Assembly: GCA_963730115.1 (NCBI GenBank) | Contig: CAVSQM010000012.1 | Coordinates: forward strand, 1-64,000 | DNA: 64,000 bases | Direction: 5' to 3' | DNA from: DASQFQ01 sp963730115 | GTDB lineage: Bacteria; Actinomycetota; Thermoleophilia; Solirubrobacterales; Solirubrobacteraceae | Part shown: in pieces, positions 27,108-35,769 of the stretch | Position numbering within the stretch: position 1 is the first letter of the stretch | Layout of the letters: each line of letters starts with the position of its first letter | Translations under genes and position numbers: made by a program | Notes under the pieces: generated by a model | What the model was told of the DNA's origin: nothing | What the model saw: the letters and a program-made list of their open reading frames with translations, nothing else | Database searches by the model: none

Positions 27108-28391
27108 CTATCCCAGCGGCGCTGGGTTCGCGAAGAACCCGTCGAGCTCCTTCGACGGCAGGAAGTCGTCGTCCTTGCCCGAGACGGTGCCGGGGGTCGT
27201 CGGGGTCCACTTCGGGTCCGCCCAGTCCGCCAGCGTGGCGTCGTTGACCACCGGGACCTTTCCGACGAGCGTGTTGAGCTTCACGCCCTGCCCGGCGAGC
27301 ATCCGGCCCGTCACCTCCGCGAGGGCCCGCGCGGCCGGCACCGGCGGCAGCGACGTCGACGAGGCGTGGTACCTGGCCTGGTTCTGCTGCCAGTAGCCGA
27401 AGAAGCCCTTGTCCATGCCGACCTCGGCCGCCGGCGGCACCGGCCGTCCGGTCTGCTTGAAGGCCTGGAGGACGCCGACAGCCTCGCCCGGCATGATCGC
27501 CACCCCGTCGAGCTTGCCGGGGTGCGTGCCCAGGTACTTGAGCGTCTCGGACTTGGCCGCGGCCTCGGTGAAGGCGCCGAACGCCTCGCCGGCCACCTTC
27601 ATGCCGGGGCAGCTGTCGATCACGCGCTTCCAGCCCGTGTTGACCTGGCTGTCGACGGGAGCCGTCGCCAGCGCGCGGACTGCGAGCACGTTGCCCTTGC
27701 CTCCGAGGACCTTCGAGAGGTACGACGCACCCTCGGCCGCGGCGAGATAGTTGTTGCCGTCGACGTTGACCGCGCCGTCGACGGGCACCGGGCTCAGCAG
27801 CGTCACGGTCGGGATGCCCGCGTCGGCCGCCTTCTGCACCGGCCCGTTGAACGAGTCCGGCGAGGGCGTCTCGAGGATGATCAGGTCCGGCTTCTTCTGG
27901 ACCAGGCCGTTGTACTGCTGCAGCTGCTGGGCGATGTCGAGGTTGCTGCCCGTGGTGCGGACCTCTACCTCCCCCACGCCCTCCGTGTTCGCGAGGTCCT
28001 TCTTGAGGTTGTCCACGAGCTGAACCTGGAAGTCGCTGACCAGCTGGCCCCAGGAGACGGCGACGGTGTAGGGACCGGGATGTGAGGGCTTCCAGTCCGC
28101 CCAGCGGCTCTTGAGGACCTTGACGGTCGACCCCGGGAAGTCGGCGTAGCCGCCGAGCGCGTCCTGATGCTCCTGGTCGAGCGCCGGCGATCACGCCGTC
28201 GGGGTCGGCGGGCGCCTTCGCCGTGAAGCTGCCGCAGCCGGAGGCCGGCGGTGTGAAGTCTCTCTGCGTAGGCGGGGATCTTCGCGCCGCCCGCCGCCGC
28301 CGTGCCGCCGCTCCGCCGCCGCACTGCCGCCGCAGCCGGCCGCCGCCAGCGCGGACGCGACGAGCGCGGCCGCGATCCGTACGTTCCTCAT
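27108..28391 (-). CDS. ABC sugar-type substrate-binding lipoprotein (frameshifted N-terminal third)
   Basis: The start at 28391 follows AAGGGA; MRNVRIAAALVASALAAAGC is a lipoprotein signal with lipobox LAAAGC (Cys20). After two or more frame breaks between about 28330 and 28020, a 302-aa stretch reads cleanly: ANTEGVGEVEVRTTGSNLD, PDLIILETPSPDSFNGPV, GIPTVTLLSPVP and so on, the RbsB-like periplasmic-binding fold. It is the receptor of the import system encoded upstream, and its ligand is unknown. Since the system lies in an aromatic cluster, the ligand might be an aromatic glycoside or a cyclitol-like compound (inference). Confidence 0.75.
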
Positions 28392-28461
28392 CAGGGTCCC
28401 TTCGTCGGTCGAGGTCCGCTCGGTGCGCCGGGCGCCATGGGCGCCCGGCGCGACGGCGCGT

Positions 28462-28866
28462 CTACCAGCGGGCCTTGCCCTTGTAGCGGAAGGTGCCGGT
28501 CGAGAGCTTGCCGCTGAACGTGCCCTTGCCGGAGATGCCCTTGTACTTGCCCTTGCCCGAGCCCTTGCTGATCTTCCAGGTGCCCTTGGCGTCGTTGGCC
28601 GCGCCGGTGGTGCCGTGGCCGACGAGCTTGAACGAGCCGCCCTTGCACTTCCACGTCTGCTGGGTGTCGGGGATGACGAGCTTGCCGGTCATCTTGCAGG
28701 TGCCGAACGGCTTGCCCTTGTAGGTCGACTTCAGGTTCACGCCGGTCTGGCCGCCCTTGCCGAGCATGTTGACCTTGTGCGACGACGCCGCTTGAGCACC
28801 GGTGCTGATGCCGAGGACGGCGACGCCAACGGCGGCGGCGATGAAGCTACGGGTACGGTTGCGCAC
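28462..28866 (-). CDS. Small secreted Gly/Lys-rich protein
   Basis: 134 aa, start MRNRTRSFIAAAVGVAVLG, with a signal peptide ending AQA-A. The mature part is basic and rich in alternating Gly/Lys/Thr: GTCKMTGKLVIPD, GTWKISKGSGKGKYKGISGKG, FSGKLSTGTFRYKGKARW. This looks like a beta-barrel of the allene-oxide-cyclase/lipocalin-like kind, but no family is assigned. Two Cys residues may form a disulfide. It is inserted between the permease and binding-protein genes of the ABC operon, so it may assist uptake or bind the same ligand (inference). Confidence 0.65.
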   Translation of the reverse strand: MRNRTRSFIAAAVGVAVLGISTGAQAASSHKVNMLGKGGQTGVNLKSTYKGKPFGTCKMTGKLVIPDTQQTWKCKGGSFKLVGHGTTGAANDAKGTWKISKGSGKGKYKGISGKGTFSGKLSTGTFRYKGKARW

Positions 28867-28893
28867 TGCTTTCCCTCCTTGGGTGGTTGACCT

Positions 28894-29856
28894 TCAGACG
28901 CGATCCCGCAACCGCCGCTCGCGGCCGTAACCGGCCACGACGAGCAGGATGAGGACGCCGAAGACGATCTGCTGGTCGGCCTGGCCGTAGCCCTTGCCGA
29001 CGAGGATGGTCGTGAGGACGGTGAGGATCAGCGCGCCCACGACCGTGTGCGTGTAGTCGCCGCGCGCACCCATGAACGTCGTGCCGCCGACGATCACCGC
29101 GGTGAGCGAGCTGAACAGGTAGGGGTCGCCGACCGTCTGGTCGGCACCGGCGAAGCCGGCGAGCAGGCAGCCGGTGAGCGCCGACAGGCAAGCGCTCAAC
29201 GCGAAGACGACGACCCACACCCGCTTCGTGTCGATGCGGGCCAGCGCCGCGGCCCGCGGATTCGCGCCCGTGGCGTAGAGCCGCCGGCCCGGCGGCGTGC
29301 GGTGCAGCAGCAGCGCGACGGCGACGGCGACGAGCGCCCACAACACGACGACGGGCGGAACGGCGAGGCCGAACGTGGTGCCGGTCGCGGTGGTGAGCGT
29401 GGTCAGGAACGGCGGGGCGGCGCCCGTCAGGTGCCCCTGCGTCCAGGCGATCGCCGCACCTGCGCTGATCGCGCCGATGCCCAGCGTCACGATCAGCGGC
29501 TGGATGCGCCAGCGGTGACAGATCCAGCCGGTGGCGGCGCCGAGGACGCCGGCCGCGACGGCCACCAGCGCGATGGCCAGCGGCGCGCTCCAGTGGCGCG
29601 CGCCGTAGAGCTCGCTGACGACGATGGCGCCCATGGCGATGTGCCCCGGCACCGAGAAGTCGATGCCGCCGAGGATGAGCACGAGCGTCTGCCCGAGCGC
29701 GGCAAGCCCGAGCAGCGCGGCCAGGACCAGCATCGAGTCGACGGTGATCTCGCTGCTGAAGCCCTCGATGGTGGCCGCGCCGTAGAGAAACAGCGCCACC
29801 AGCGCGAGCGACTGGAGCACCGGCGCGCGGCGCTGGAGCGCGAGCGCCTGGCTCAT
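28894..29856 (-). CDS. ABC sugar-type permease 1 (RbsC/BPD-transp-2 family)
   Basis: 320 aa, start MSQALALQRRAPVLQS. About eight to ten hydrophobic helices; family signatures LGQTLVLILGGIDFSVPGHIAMG and YATGANPRAAALARIDTKRVWVVVF. ATG overlaps the stop of permease 2 (ATGA). With permease 2 it should form a heterodimeric channel of a ribose/xylose-type importer. Confidence 0.85.
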   Translation of the reverse strand: MSQALALQRRAPVLQSLALVALFLYGAATIEGFSSEITVDSMLVLAALLGLAALGQTLVLILGGIDFSVPGHIAMGAIVVSELYGARHWSAPLAIALVAVAAGVLGAATGWICHRWRIQPLIVTLGIGAISAGAAIAWTQGHLTGAAPPFLTTLTTATGTTFGLAVPPVVVLWALVAVAVALLLHRTPPGRRLYATGANPRAAALARIDTKRVWVVVFALSACLSALTGCLLAGFAGADQTVGDPYLFSSLTAVIVGGTTFMGARGDYTHTVVGALILTVLTTILVGKGYGQADQQIVFGVLILLVVAGYGRERRLRDRV

Positions 29857-30815
29857 GCCGTCGCCTCCCGCGGGCGAAGGGTGAGCAGCTTCGCGCCGAC
29901 GACCACGCCGGCCACGAGCAGGCAGCCGTAGACGAAGTTGAGCCAAGCGCTCGATACCTCGAGCGCGCCCAGCAGCGTCTGCATGAAGTAGATGCAGCAG
30001 GCGCCGAGCAGGGACGCCACGAGCCCGCCCCGGCCGCCGCCCAGCTGCGTCCCGCCCAGCGCGACCGCGGCGAGCGCGATCAGGGTGTACTGCGCGAATC
30101 CGGACGCCTGCGTCGAGCTCACGAGCGCCGTCAGGGCGACGCCGCCGACGGCGGCGAAGGCCCCGCCGAGGCTGTAGGCGAGCACGCGCACGGCGGTGAC
30201 GTCGATGCCGGCGCTGAAGGCCGTCGCGTCGTTGCCGCCGACGGCGTAGAGATTGCGGTGGAACGCCGTCCGCGACAGCAGCCACCAGACGAGCAGCGGA
30301 GCGGCGACGAGCAGCAGCCCGCCCGGGACCGGCCCGACCGTGTCGCCGAGACCGGTGAGCCACGTGCCGGCCGGCGCGGTCTTCGGCGCCGGCGCGATCT
30401 TGGCGATCACGCCGGCCAGCACGAAGAACGTGCACAGCGTGGCGATCACCGACTGGTAGCGGAAGACCGCCACCAGGACGCCGTTGAGCGCGCCGATGGC
30501 GGCGCCGAGCAGGACCACGATCGGGATCGCCAGCCAGGCACTGCCCACGCCGCCGTGCCCGAGCAGCCACTCGATCAGGACGACGTTGGCGAGCACGGCG
30601 ATCGGCCCGATCGAGATGTCGAGGCCGCCGCCGCCGGAGAGGATCGCGGGCGTCGAGGCCATCGCGACGATCGCGAACGGCGCCAGCGCCGCCAGCAACG
30701 CGGGCCAGTTACGCGGCTCGCCGAAGGTCGGCTCCGCCGCGACGTTCGCGATCAGCAGCGCGAGCGCCAGGCACGCGGCGAAGAGCCACGTGTGCGTGCG
30801 GAGCCGCTCAGCCAA
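29853..30815 (-). CDS. ABC sugar-type permease 2 (RbsC/BPD-transp-2 family)
   Basis: 320 aa, MAERLRTHTWLFAACLALALL. Multi-helix permease with ILSGGGGLDISIGPIAVLANV and YAVGGNDATAFSAGIDVTAVRVLAYSLGG, the paralogous counterpart of permease 1. It overlaps the ATPase gene end by 8 bp. Equal length and coupling with permease 1 support an obligate pair. Confidence 0.85.
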   Translation of the reverse strand: MAERLRTHTWLFAACLALALLIANVAAEPTFGEPRNWPALLAALAPFAIVAMASTPAILSGGGGLDISIGPIAVLANVVLIEWLLGHGGVGSAWLAIPIVVLLGAAIGALNGVLVAVFRYQSVIATLCTFFVLAGVIAKIAPAPKTAPAGTWLTGLGDTVGPVPGGLLLVAAPLLVWWLLSRTAFHRNLYAVGGNDATAFSAGIDVTAVRVLAYSLGGAFAAVGGVALTALVSSTQASGFAQYTLIALAAVALGGTQLGGGRGGLVASLLGACCIYFMQTLLGALEVSSAWLNFVYGCLLVAGVVVGAKLLTLRPREATA

Positions 30816-32251
30816 AGAAGGCTCCTACGATCGCGCGGCGGGAGAGCTGCTCGCGCGGCAGCTCCGCAGCGATCCGGCCCTCGCGGAAGACCAGCACGCG
30901 ATCCATCAGCTCGACGTGCTCGTCGACCTCGGTCGAGAGCATGACGATCGCCATCCCGTCCGCGGCGAGGTCCAGCAGCAGCGCGTAGAGGTCGCGCTTC
31001 GCGTTGATGTCGACCCCGCGCGTCGGGTCGTTGAGCAGCAGCACCTTCGGCTCGGTCGCCAGCCACCGCGCCATCACGACCTTCTGCTGATTGCCCCCCG
31101 ACAGCGTGGTGATGGGGTTCTCGGCATCGCCGAGCACGATCCTCAGGCGGTCGACGTACTCCTGCATGCGCGCGCGCGTGCGTGCGTGCGACAGCAACCC
31201 TCGCTCCCGGTCGCGCTCCAGCGTCGCGATGCCGAAGTTCTCGCGCACCGACTTGGACTCGAACAGCGACTCGGCGCGGCGCTCGCGCGGGACGTAGGCG
31301 ATGTCCTCGGGCGCCGGCGAGCGAGCGCAGGAAGCCGTCCTGACCGTGGCCCTCGAGCCCGGCGAGGCCGACGAGCTCGCCCGCGCGCAGCTCGAGCCCC
31401 GGGGCGGCGAGCACGACCTCCGCGGCCGGGCGATGGGGGCGCTTCGCCGCCTCCGCCGTGAGGTGGTCGCTGCCGGTCATCAGCCGCACGAGCTCGTCAG
31501 CGGTCGCCGAACGGCGCTCGAGCGTCGCCACGGTCTCACCGGACCGCATGACCGTGCAGCGATCGCCGATCTCGGCGATCTCGTCCATCCGATGCGAGAT
31601 GAAGATCACCGCGGCGCCGGCTTCGGCGCGCTCCCGCAGGAGCTCGAACAGGCGGTCGCGCGTGGCGACGTCGAGGGCCGAGGTGGCCTCGTCGAGGATG
31701 AGGATGCGCGGGTCGCGCACCAGCGCGCGGGCGAGGCAGCACGCCTGCCGCTCGCTGAGGGACAGCCGCTCCGCCGGCGTGTCGAGCGGAGGCGACTCGC
31801 CGAGGAGCGCGTCGAGTACCTGCTTCGCCCGCCGGCGCTTCTCTGCGGCGGGGACACGGCCGGCGAACACGCCGTCGGACCCCATCCAGACGTTCTCCAG
31901 CACCGAGCGCGGTTCGACGACAAGTACCTCTTGGAAGACGGTGGCGATGCCGGCCGCCGCGGCGCGCCGCGGAGAGCGGAGGTTCGGCATGGTCTCCGCT
32001 TCGAGCTCGAGCGTGCCGGCGTCGGGCCGGTGAACGCCGGCGAGGATCTTCACGAGCGTGGACTTGCCGGACCCGTTCTCGCCGACGACGCAGTGCACCT
32101 CACCGCGGCGCAGCTCGAATGAGCACGAGCGCAGGGCCTGCGTCGGCCCGAACGCCTTGGCGAGCTCGGTCGTGCGCAACGCGATCGCGGTTGGGCGGTC
32201 GGCGTCGGCGGCCACGGGGGCGGGATCGACGGGTCGTGCTTGGGCCGGCAT
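30808..32251 (-). CDS. ABC sugar-type ATPase with shortened second nucleotide domain (frameshift)
   Basis: The start at 32251 (MPAQARPVDPAPVAADA) lies behind GGAGGAGGAGGAC. The first nucleotide domain is complete: VVGENGSGKST (Walker A), a degenerate signature LSLSERQ, and ILILDEATSAL (Walker B). The second domain has LAGLEGHGQDGFLRSLAGA, then jumps directly, in another frame at about 31310, to DIAYVPRERRAESLF; about 27 residues that relatives have between these points are missing. It then shows ITTLSGGNQQKVVMARWL and LLLNDPTRGVD. The loss is either a real deletion or an assembly error. It energises permeases 1 and 2. Confidence 0.75.
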
Positions 32252-32293
32252 GGACCGGCGTCCTCCTCCTCCTCGGATTGACCTTGCACCTCC

Positions 32294-32317
32294 GAACCCG
32301 AGCGCAAGTTCTAATTC
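32294..32317 (+). promoter_or_regulatory. Cluster operator site 6 (hybrid half-sites)
   Basis: GAACCCGAG-N6-TTCTAATTC in the gap between the divergent ABC operon (start 32251) and TetR gene (32413). The left half is of the CCC type, and the right half is the exact complement of GAATTAGAA. A longer dyad AACCCGA...TCGGGTT (32295-32322) overlaps it. Confidence 0.68.
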
Positions 32318-32412
32318 GGGTTTGTATACCTGCCTCCGGAACGGCTGTCAAGCCCGGTGGTCGAGACCGGCCAGCCACGCAGCGCGCCGGAATCACGGCT
32401 AGCCTCCCTCCG

Positions 32413-33097
32413 GTGAGCGACACAGAGCCGGTGATTCGCCGCCCCCAGCAGCGGCGCAGCCAGGAGTCGCTCGAGCGGGTTCTCAACGCCGGCGCGGAGC
32501 TCCTGCGCGAGCAGGGTTACGAGGGCTTCACGGTGCAGGAGGTGAGTCGCCGCGCGAACGTGTCGATCGGCTCCATCTACGCGCGCGCCGACAGCAAGGA
32601 GCGTCTCTTCATCGCGATCTACGAGCGCGAGATGGAGCGCATGAATCTGGAGAGCCTCAGCCTCCAGGACACCGCGCGCCGCGATGGGCGTCTCCGGCCG
32701 CGAGCTCGTGGTCGCATTGGTGCAGGAACTGGCCGACAACGTGCTCGGGAACGCGGCGACGCTGCGCGTCTTCATGCACCGGGCGGTCGTGGATCGCGAC
32801 CTCTGGAAGCGCGGCTCGGCCGGCCTCCGCCATCTCTCCCGCACCTTCGAGTCGGCGCTGCTCGAGCACCGAGACGAGCTCGCGCACCCTGACCCCGAGC
32901 TCGCGATCGACATTGCCTTCCGCTTCGTTTACGACACGCTCGCCCGCCGCATCTCACACGGGGCGAAGTTCGAATCCGACCGCGACCTGTCCGACGAGGA
33001 GCTCGTCCGCGAGCTCGCCCGCGCCGCGGCCGACTACCTGATGGGCCCGGAGCCGGCGCCGAAGCGAGCCGAGGGGAAGCCGCACTCCAGGAAGTAG
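32413..33097 (+). CDS. TetR-family regulator, paralog of the TetR at 22052 (one frameshift)
   Basis: GTG start at 32413. VIRRPQQRRSQESLERVLNAG and EGFTVQEVSRRANVSIGSIYARADSKERLF form the TetR HTH, nearly the same as in the other cluster regulator. One extra G near 32682 shifts the frame; the C-terminus reads GRELVVALVQELADNVLGNAA, VFMHRAVVDRDLWKRGSAGL and TLARRISHGAKFESDRDLS. Restored length is about 227 aa. It is divergent from the ABC operon with operator site 6 between them, so uptake is probably repressed until an inducer is present. Confidence 0.82.
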
Positions 33098-33115
33098 CCG
33101 AGCGGCTTGACACGC

Positions 33116-33139
33116 GAATTAGAATTTCTCTTCGTATCT
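33116..33139 (+). promoter_or_regulatory. Cluster operator site 7
   Basis: GAATTAGAA-N6-TTCGTATCT: an exact left half-site and a degenerate right half, 15 bp upstream of the GTG at 33154. Confidence 0.6.
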
Positions 33140-33153
33140 TCGAGGAGGAGCGC

Positions 33154-33621
33154 GTGTTTCAGCTAGTCGTCGGGCCGACGGTCGAGATCGCAGGCCCGCC
33201 CGTAGGGCCGCCCGATTTCGAGGATCGAACGAGCAGGGCGCTGCTGCTGATCGATGCACGCTGCGCGTCGCATGTACGCGAGACGGTCGCTCGTCTCGGT
33301 GCCTCGCACGTGACAGTCGTCGCCGTCCCGCGACTCCCCGCCCTGTGGCAGTACGCCCCACTGTCGGGGCACGTCACCGTCAGCGGCCTGCGCGAGGACG
33401 CCGTCGCAGACGCGCAGCGCGTGGCGCGACGCGTCGCCGACGCCCTGCCGCCAACGTGCAGCGTCGAGCATCGCGTGCTCGGAGCGTGGAGCGACGTCAT
33501 CGGTGTGCTCCAGCACGGCGCCTTTCACACGGTCGTGCTGGCAGTCCAGCCCGGCCGCCGCGCGCTGCGCATGATCACCGCCGCCGGCGCGGCATCCGGC
33601 ACCGTGTTCGTGACCAGCTAG
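33154..33621 (+). CDS. Hypothetical alpha/beta protein, universal-stress-protein-like
   Basis: 155 aa, GTG after GAGGAGGAG. Alternating strands and helices (TSRALLLIDARCASHVRETVARLG, SHVTVVAVPRLPAL, GAFHTVVLAVQPGRRALRMI) suggest a USP/Rossmann-like fold, but the GxxG...GS ATP-binding motif of UspA is not visible, so the assignment is weak. The promoter carries operator site 7. The SnoaL-like gene follows after 17 bp, so both probably belong to the cluster regulon. Confidence 0.5.
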   Translation: MFQLVVGPTVEIAGPPVGPPDFEDRTSRALLLIDARCASHVRETVARLGASHVTVVAVPRLPALWQYAPLSGHVTVSGLREDAVADAQRVARRVADALPPTCSVEHRVLGAWSDVIGVLQHGAFHTVVLAVQPGRRALRMITAAGAASGTVFVTS

Positions 33622-33638
33622 GTCGGCGAGAGGACGCC

Positions 33639-34100
33639 ATGAGTGAGGATCACCTCGTTCTGATCGCGCAGTACTACGACGCGTGCAGCACCGGCGACAC
33701 CGACGGCGTCATCGCCACCACGACGTCAGACGTCGTGCACTACTTCCTCAGCCCCAATCCGGGAGCAGCGCCCGTCCGGGGCGGCGAGCACCTCGGCCGC
33801 TACTGGCGCAAGGTGCACCGGCTCATCGACCCGCTGTGGGTCGTCGACCACGGCGTCGTCCAAGGCGGCGAGGCAGTCATCGAGTGGAGCATGTACTGGA
33901 CGCCGCACGGTCAGGACGGCCGCGTCGTCACCCGCGGCGCCGAGTGGTTCGCGTTCCGTGACGGGCTCATCGCCGAGATCCGCTCCTACTACCACCAGGA
34001 GCCGTTTGACACCGAGCTCGAGGGCTTCGCGTACTGCGACCGCGGCTACTCGACGCACGCGGCGGCGCGCAGCCGCCGCCACGTGCCGGCGGTCGAGTGA
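33639..34100 (+). CDS. SnoaL-like/NTF2-fold protein
   Basis: 153 aa, MSEDHLVLIAQYYDACSTGDTDGV. NTF2-like cone fold: TSDVVHYFLSPNPGAAP, GGEHLGRYWRKVHRLI, EWSMYWTPHGQDGRVVTRGAEWFAFRDGLIAEIRSYYHQ. SnoaL-like proteins act as isomerases, cyclases or hydrolases on hydroxylated ring compounds, and many have no known activity. Conserved His/Asp/Tyr residues are present, but the catalytic set cannot be assigned. The last gene recognised in the catabolic region. Confidence 0.75.
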   Translation: MSEDHLVLIAQYYDACSTGDTDGVIATTTSDVVHYFLSPNPGAAPVRGGEHLGRYWRKVHRLIDPLWVVDHGVVQGGEAVIEWSMYWTPHGQDGRVVTRGAEWFAFRDGLIAEIRSYYHQEPFDTELEGFAYCDRGYSTHAAARSRRHVPAVE

Positions 34101-34105
34101 CGGCG

Positions 34106-34207
34106 ATGCTCGAGCTCGCGCTCCTGCTCGTCGCGCTGGCGCCCTGCGGGGCGCTGCTGACGTGGACGTACCGCCAGGCTGAACGACGCGACGAGGGCGA
34201 CCAATGA
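34106..34207 (+). CDS. 33-residue single-helix membrane peptide
   Basis: MLELALLLVALAPCGALLTWTY followed by the polar tail RQAERRDEGDQ. One transmembrane segment and a charged cytoplasmic end are typical of genuine small membrane proteins. ATG lies 5 bp after the SnoaL-like stop, so it may be co-translated. No family recognised. Confidence 0.35.
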   Translation: MLELALLLVALAPCGALLTWTYRQAERRDEGDQ

Positions 34208-34226
34208 CCGCCGCCGCCCGCAGTCA

Positions 34227-34262
34227 TGTCCCCTTTCGGGGGTTCGAGTCCCTCCTCCGGCA
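34227..34262 (+). repeat. tRNA 3'-end fragment, copy B
   Basis: Bases 34237-34262 are identical to 7491-7516 (T-arm TTCGAGT loop and acceptor strand CTCCGGC plus A). The preceding TGTCCCCTTTCG (34227-34238) is shared with copy A's leader (7415-7426). No anticodon arm or 5' half. Just downstream, GCAGAGCCAA (34269-34278) repeats a piece seen in copies A and C. Candidate integration scar. Confidence 0.6.
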
Positions 34263-34278
34263 CTAGGCGCAGAGCCAA

Positions 34279-34577
34279 GTGGAACCGCCGACACTGGAGC
34301 ACGCCGCCGAGCAGTGGGTGCGCTGGACGTGGAACGTCAGCCAGGCGTTGTTTGAGCGCGCCACCCAGCCGGGTCGGAGCGCCGAGGTGGCGATAGAGGA
34401 CGTATCGCGTGCCCTGGCGGCCCCGATGAAGGAGCTCATGAACGGCGTGCAGGCCAGCCCACCCGAGGCGCAGAAGGTGGTCGCCTTCGGCAGAGGCGGC
34501 GCAGTTCCGTGCGGGGGGCATCCCGACGCCCGGCCGAGGAGTGGACATACGAGATCCGACCTCGGGCAGAAACCGGC
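34279..34577 (+). other. Stretch with one weak hypothetical ORF
   Basis: A frame from about 34279 reads EPPTLEHAAEQWVRWTWNVSQ, then LFERATQPGRSAEVAIEDV and APMKELMNGVQASPPEAQKV before turning Arg/Gly-rich. The first ~75 residues look protein-like and helical, and the rest looks like noise, so this may be a truncated gene beside the tRNA-end scar. No family recognised. Confidence 0.3.
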
Positions 34578-34967
34578 TCAGTGGCCGTTTCGGGCGGCCC
34601 TGGAGCAGCCGTAGCTGCTGGGACGGCGGCGGCTGGAGGGAACCGAGCGGCGCTGAGCCCTTGGGGCGGCCCATCGTCCGTGGCGGCGGCGCAACCACGA
34701 GCCGAGGCGGGCGCCGAGCAGGTCGGCGTTGCGCTGCGCGTCCATGAAGGGCGCCACCAGCGGCCGCACGCGCGCCTGACCGGCAGAGCCGGTGTCCGAC
34801 AGGCCCTCGGCGGCCTGGAGCTCATCCCACAGTCGCTGGGCGACGGCGCAGGCTTTCACGTAGCGGTCGAGCGGCTCGCGCAGCTCGAGCCGCCACTCGC
34901 CGCGCTCCTGCAGGCCGCGGCGCAGCTCGGCCCGTCGCTTGGACCAGCGCGGCTCCAGGGCAGGCAT
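34578..34967 (-). CDS. Phage terminase small-subunit (P27)-like protein
   Basis: 129 aa from the ATG at 34967 (MPALEPRWSKRRAELRRGL). The pattern EPLDRYVKACAVAQRLWDELQAAEGLSDTGSAGQ, then VRPLVAPFMDAQRNADLLGARLG resembles P27-type terminase small subunits, in which a short helix pair precedes a TGSxGQ turn and a long helix. The C-terminal ~35 residues are Arg-rich and may be a run-on. A stray phage packaging gene 300 bp from a tRNA-end fragment fits a prophage remnant. Recognition is from memory of the family pattern only. Confidence 0.45.
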   Translation of the reverse strand: MPALEPRWSKRRAELRRGLQERGEWRLELREPLDRYVKACAVAQRLWDELQAAEGLSDTGSAGQARVRPLVAPFMDAQRNADLLGARLGSWLRRRHGRWAAPRAQRRSVPSSRRRPSSYGCSRAARNGH

Positions 34968-35024
34968 GGGGCGAGCGTACACCTGCCCGGCCAGCCGGCT
35001 GGCGGGCGGTGAGATGATGCGCTC

Positions 35025-35264
35025 GTGCAGACCGTGGATGACCTGGCGGCCTTCGAGCAGCGTCTGGAGCAGGCGCTGGCCGCAGACCACCAGTGTCCCT
35101 GCGAGGTGTGCCACGAGCGCCAGTCCGAGCTCTGCTGGCTGACCGTGTTGGTCTGGCTGGGAGTCGGGCAGGCCGACCAGATGGCGTCGCTGGATGCGCA
35201 CCCCGAGGACACGGCCCGCGGCGCGGCGGTGCGGGCCAGATTGCTTCTACCGGATCGCGTGTAG
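35025..35264 (+). CDS. Small Cys-rich hypothetical protein
   Basis: 79 aa, GTG start: VQTVDDLAAFEQRLEQALAA, then DHQCPCEVCHERQSELCWL, a cluster of four Cys and one His that could hold zinc. The C-terminus is TVLVWLGVGQADQMASLDAHPED. It is divergent from the terminase-like gene with a 57-bp gap. It looks like a small phage or island protein; no family recognised. Confidence 0.4.
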   Translation: MQTVDDLAAFEQRLEQALAADHQCPCEVCHERQSELCWLTVLVWLGVGQADQMASLDAHPEDTARGAAVRARLLLPDRV

Positions 35265-35367
35265 GGACGACTTCTTCGTTGTGATCTTGCTCGCGGCCTG
35301 CCAAGGCTGTGTTCGCCAATCGCGCTGGACGCGCGTCGCCGGGCGGCGCCCCCGCGAGGGGGTGCGG

Positions 35368-35769
35368 TCAGGTGACCGGCTGCACTGAGGCCGCGGCGTG
35401 GTCGCGCGTCTCGACGATCTCTAGTAGGTCATCGATGCCGGCGAGCTCGAAGATGCGTCGCGCCGGTCCGGGCGGGCAGATGATGAGGAGCGCCCGTTCC
35501 TCGCGCCCGAGCACCGCGCGAGCGCGTACGAGCACGCTCACTCCGCTGGAGTCCAGGAACGTCACGTCGCAGAGATCGATGACGAACGCGCCCCGACTCT
35601 CGCGGATCGCCGCGTCGAGCGTCGCGGTCAGTTGGGGAGCTGTGTCGAGATCCATCTCTCCGCGCAGGAGCACGCCGGGCGCCCCTGAGAAGTGCGCCCG
35701 CTCAACGGCCAGTCCAAGCGGTCGATCCGTTATGACCGCCGTCTCGACGAAGTCGCGTCGCAGCGTCAC
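35368..35769 (-). CDS. STAS-domain anti-sigma-factor antagonist
   Basis: 133 aa, GTG start overlapping the previous stop (GTGA). SpoIIAA-like STAS fold: PGVLLRGEMDLDTAPQLTATLD and FVIDLCDVTFLDSSGVSVLVRA, where the DSSG Ser is the site phosphorylated by the partner anti-sigma kinase. It would bind an anti-sigma factor when dephosphorylated and free a general stress sigma factor. No anti-sigma kinase gene is in the window. Confidence 0.85.
   Translation of the reverse strand: MTLRRDFVETAVITDRPLGLAVERAHFSGAPGVLLRGEMDLDTAPQLTATLDAAIRESRGAFVIDLCDVTFLDSSGVSVLVRARAVLGREERALLIICPPGPARRIFELAGIDDLLEIVETRDHAAASVQPVT

Noticed and set aside
27112..27126. Terminator hairpin CCCAGC/GCTGGG at the end of the binding-protein gene
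   Set aside because: Only 6 bp, lies inside the coding C-terminus, and equally short dyads are frequent in this GC-rich sequence.
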